7,669 bases of DNA from Clostridium sp. (GTDB lineage Bacteria; Bacillota; Clostridia; Lachnospirales; Lachnospiraceae): contig SFNH01000090.1 in assembly GCA_004554205.1 (NCBI GenBank), positions 1 through 7,669 of the forward strand, in the 5' to 3' direction. Position 1 is the stretch's first letter; every line of letters begins with the position of its first letter. Below are positions 6,100-7,669 of this stretch, piece after piece. A program made the translations under genes and the position numbers. The notes below the pieces were generated by a model. The model had not been told where the DNA came from. It worked only from the letters and a program-made list of their open reading frames with translations, and did not search any database.

Positions 6100-7512
6100 T
6101 CAATAGGCATTTTTATTGATAAAGCCTTTGAAAAATGTCAAAAACAAAATTTTGAAATCAAATCCCAAAGTCCAGTTTTCAATGTAATACAGATCGCATT
6201 CAATCCGTTTGATTATGGAGGTGTCCCCCCTGTAACCGTTGACCTGCGCCCAGCCGGTCATGCCGGGGCGCACCTGGTGCTTGATCATGTAGCGCGGGAT
6301 CTCCTCCTTAAACTTCTCCACAAAAAACGGCCGCTCGGGCCTCGGCCCCACGAGGCTCATGTCACCGATCAGCACATTGATAAGCTGCGGCATCTCGTCA
6401 ATGCTTGTCTTGCGGATAAAACGCCCCACCGGCGTCACCCGCGGGTCATGGCGTGTCGTCCACTCCCCCTTCTCCCTGTCCGGCTCCTGCACCTCCATGG
6501 AGCGGAATTTGTACATCCGGAAGGGCCGGTTGTGAAGCCCTACCCGCTCCTGGCTGTAAATGACCGGGCCCTTTGAGGTCAGCTTGACGGCAATGGCCGC
6601 AACCAGCATGATCGGCGAAAATAAAGCCAGCGCCACGACCGCCCCAAACACATCCACGATCCGCTTGAGCGCGGCGTTGAGCGGGTCGTTTAACGGCACA
6701 TGCCGGATATTGATGACCGGAAGTCCCTGCAGATCCTCGGTGTAAGGTCTTGTGGGGATCATGTTGTTGTAATCCGGTATAAATTTCGTGTGCACGCCGG
6801 ACTTCTCGCACTCGGCGACAAGATGCTCCAATTCGCCGTACTCGTCGATGCTTAAGGTGATGGCGATCTCATCCAGCTCATTTAAGTCCAGAATCCCCTT
6901 TAGATCGCCTAAAGGGCCGATCACCCTGACGCCGCGGTACTCATATCCGCTCTCTTTGCGGTTGTCCAGAATGCCGCGTATCTGATAGCCCCACTCCGGG
7001 TTTGCGAGCACACGGTCAATGTAGCTTTCCGCCGCCCGGCTGTACCCGACAAGCAGCACATGCTTCTGGTTGTAGCCCCGCGCGCGCATGGAGCGCAGCG
7101 CCAGACGGATCAGATTGCGCTCCAGAGTCTCCGCCGCAATGTTGGTGAAGAAGAAGCCGATCAGAAGCCTTGCGGAGAACTCCTGCAGGTACGGGTTCTT
7201 TCTGCCCAGGTACAAGATCGTGCCTAAGAGGAACAGCCCGGTGATATTCGCCTTGCAGATGTTGGCAAACTCCAGTCTGCGGCTCTGAATCCGCTTCGGC
7301 GCAAAAAGCTGGAATATTGTGTAGAGCAGCAGATACCCCGGCACGATCAGAACCAGCGCCCCCATATAAAACCAGGTGGGGAGCACTCCGACCGTTCCGA
7401 ACAGCCCGCTCTTTAATGTAATAAACCAACTGACGATATAAGCCGCCGCTATCACCAGCGCGTCAAGCGCCACATGCAGGCGGTTCAATCTCTTTTGGTT
7501 ATTCTTTATCAT
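6100..7512 (-). CDS. Polyprenyl glycosylphosphotransferase (initiating sugar-1-phosphate transferase)
   Basis: A 470-residue membrane enzyme that transfers a sugar-1-phosphate from a nucleotide sugar to undecaprenyl phosphate, the first step in making an exopolysaccharide, capsule or wall glycopolymer. Four N-terminal helices lie at about 14-33, 46-70, 88-103 and 112-130. A Rossmann-like CoA_binding_3 region (about 148-255, starting HVLLVGYSRA) follows. The C-terminal bacterial sugar transferase domain begins at KRIVDVFG (283-290) with its membrane re-entrant helix (about 285-310). It continues through YKFRSM (334-339), the catalytic D372-E373 in TSIDEMPQL, SLVGPRPE (386-393) and RPGMTGWAQVNG (415-426). 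Length is typical of the long WbaP/WcaJ-type form. The ATG at 7510-7512 follows GGGTGA (7519-7524). No complete promoter is seen upstream, so transcription may enter from beyond the right edge. The sugar cannot be told from sequence. Confidence 0.94.
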   Translation of the reverse strand: MIKNNQKRLNRLHVALDALVIAAAYIVSWFITLKSGLFGTVGVLPTWFYMGALVLIVPGYLLLYTIFQLFAPKRIQSRRLEFANICKANITGLFLLGTILYLGRKNPYLQEFSARLLIGFFFTNIAAETLERNLIRLALRSMRARGYNQKHVLLVGYSRAAESYIDRVLANPEWGYQIRGILDNRKESGYEYRGVRVIGPLGDLKGILDLNELDEIAITLSIDEYGELEHLVAECEKSGVHTKFIPDYNNMIPTRPYTEDLQGLPVINIRHVPLNDPLNAALKRIVDVFGAVVALALFSPIMLVAAIAVKLTSKGPVIYSQERVGLHNRPFRMYKFRSMEVQEPDREKGEWTTRHDPRVTPVGRFIRKTSIDEMPQLINVLIGDMSLVGPRPERPFFVEKFKEEIPRYMIKHQVRPGMTGWAQVNGYRGDTSIIKRIECDLYYIENWTLGFDFKILFLTFFKGFINKNAY

Positions 7513-7527
7513 ATCGTTTCACCCTAG

Positions 7528-7611
7528 TCATGTATGAAAATCACGAAAAACAGTTCAGCCATACATTTTCTAAACAGCTATGTCTGCTGACGCAGACACC
7601 ACCATACATGA
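7528..7611 (-). promoter_or_regulatory. Structured leader of the sugar transferase gene
   Basis: A 9-bp inverted repeat pairs TCATGTATG (7528-7536) with CATACATGA (7603-7611). Inside it is a perfect 7-bp hairpin, 7581-7587 with 7592-7598, loop TGAC. A second copy of CATACAT (7560-7566) could pair with the same 7530-7536 strand, giving two mutually exclusive folds. The shared strand ends just four bases from the GGGTGA ribosome binding site at 7519-7524. This could be an attenuator-like or translation-controlling leader, but no ligand class is recognised. Confidence 0.4.
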
Positions 7612-7669
7612 AAGTCGATTGCTCCGTGCTTCGCACTCCCGCAATCGCCGCCGGTATTCGCAAATCGCC
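7610..7669 (-). repeat. Partial second copy of the left-edge structured element
   Basis: A hairpin at 7616-7647 has the same layout as 7-38: a 7-bp outer stem (7616-7622 with 7641-7647), the identical TCC/TCCC internal loop, a 4-bp inner stem (7626-7629 with 7633-7636) and a 3-base loop. Four base pairs differ from the left copy and all four keep their pairing. Beyond it, TTCGCAAATCGC (7657-7668) matches TTCGGAATTCGC (47-58) at 10 of 12 positions with a one-base shift. GAAAGT (7610-7615) sits where the left copy has the closing-stem strand GATACC. The copy is in the same orientation as the left one and is cut by the window edge. Confidence 0.65.

Noticed and set aside
1..7669. CRISPR array, insertion sequence or rRNA
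   Set aside because: No regularly spaced direct repeats, transposase motifs or conserved rRNA segments were seen on either strand.

Overview
The window looks like chromosomal DNA from a fairly GC-rich Gram-positive anaerobe of the Lachnospiraceae/Clostridia type. The evidence is sigma-A-like promoters, strong AGGAGG-type ribosome binding sites, a Csp-type subtilisin of the kind common in spore-forming Clostridia, a LytR-CpsA-Psr (LCP) protein, and a membrane-anchored HtrA with a long cytoplasmic N-terminus. The genus cannot be fixed from the sequence alone.

Layout, left to right. Positions 1-306 carry no convincing protein gene. They hold a compact element (1-170) that folds on paper into a closing stem with three arms, and a near-perfect promoter (185-213) that fires leftward into it. 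Next is an lspA-like signal peptidase II gene (307-819, minus), which starts at GTG behind its own promoter (849-877). Divergent from it is an S8-family, CspA-like subtilisin protease (937-2667, plus). A 20-bp perfect-or-wobble hairpin (2666-2708) separates this gene from the convergent htrA-like gene (2719-4140, minus).

The rest of the window is a minus-strand cell-envelope block read right to left: a polyprenyl-phosphate sugar-1-phosphate transferase (7512 to 6100), then 40 bases later an LCP-family glycopolymer transferase with a long Pro/Thr/Gly-rich tail (6059 to 4245), then htrA (4140 to 2719) after a 104-base gap. The first enzyme would load the initiating sugar phosphate onto the lipid carrier inside the membrane. 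The LCP protein would attach a finished polymer to peptidoglycan outside. HtrA would handle damaged exported proteins in the same compartment. The first two are probably co-transcribed; htrA may be read through to, or may have its own start.

The most interesting signal lies at the two edges. The right edge (7616-7669, reading on the minus strand) carries a second copy of part of the left-edge element. Its hairpin has identical geometry, with four base pairs changed on both sides so that pairing is kept. Together with the promoter placed about 7 bases before the left copy, this suggests a dispersed, structure-conserved element, possibly a small structured RNA family, that I do not recognise as any named class.
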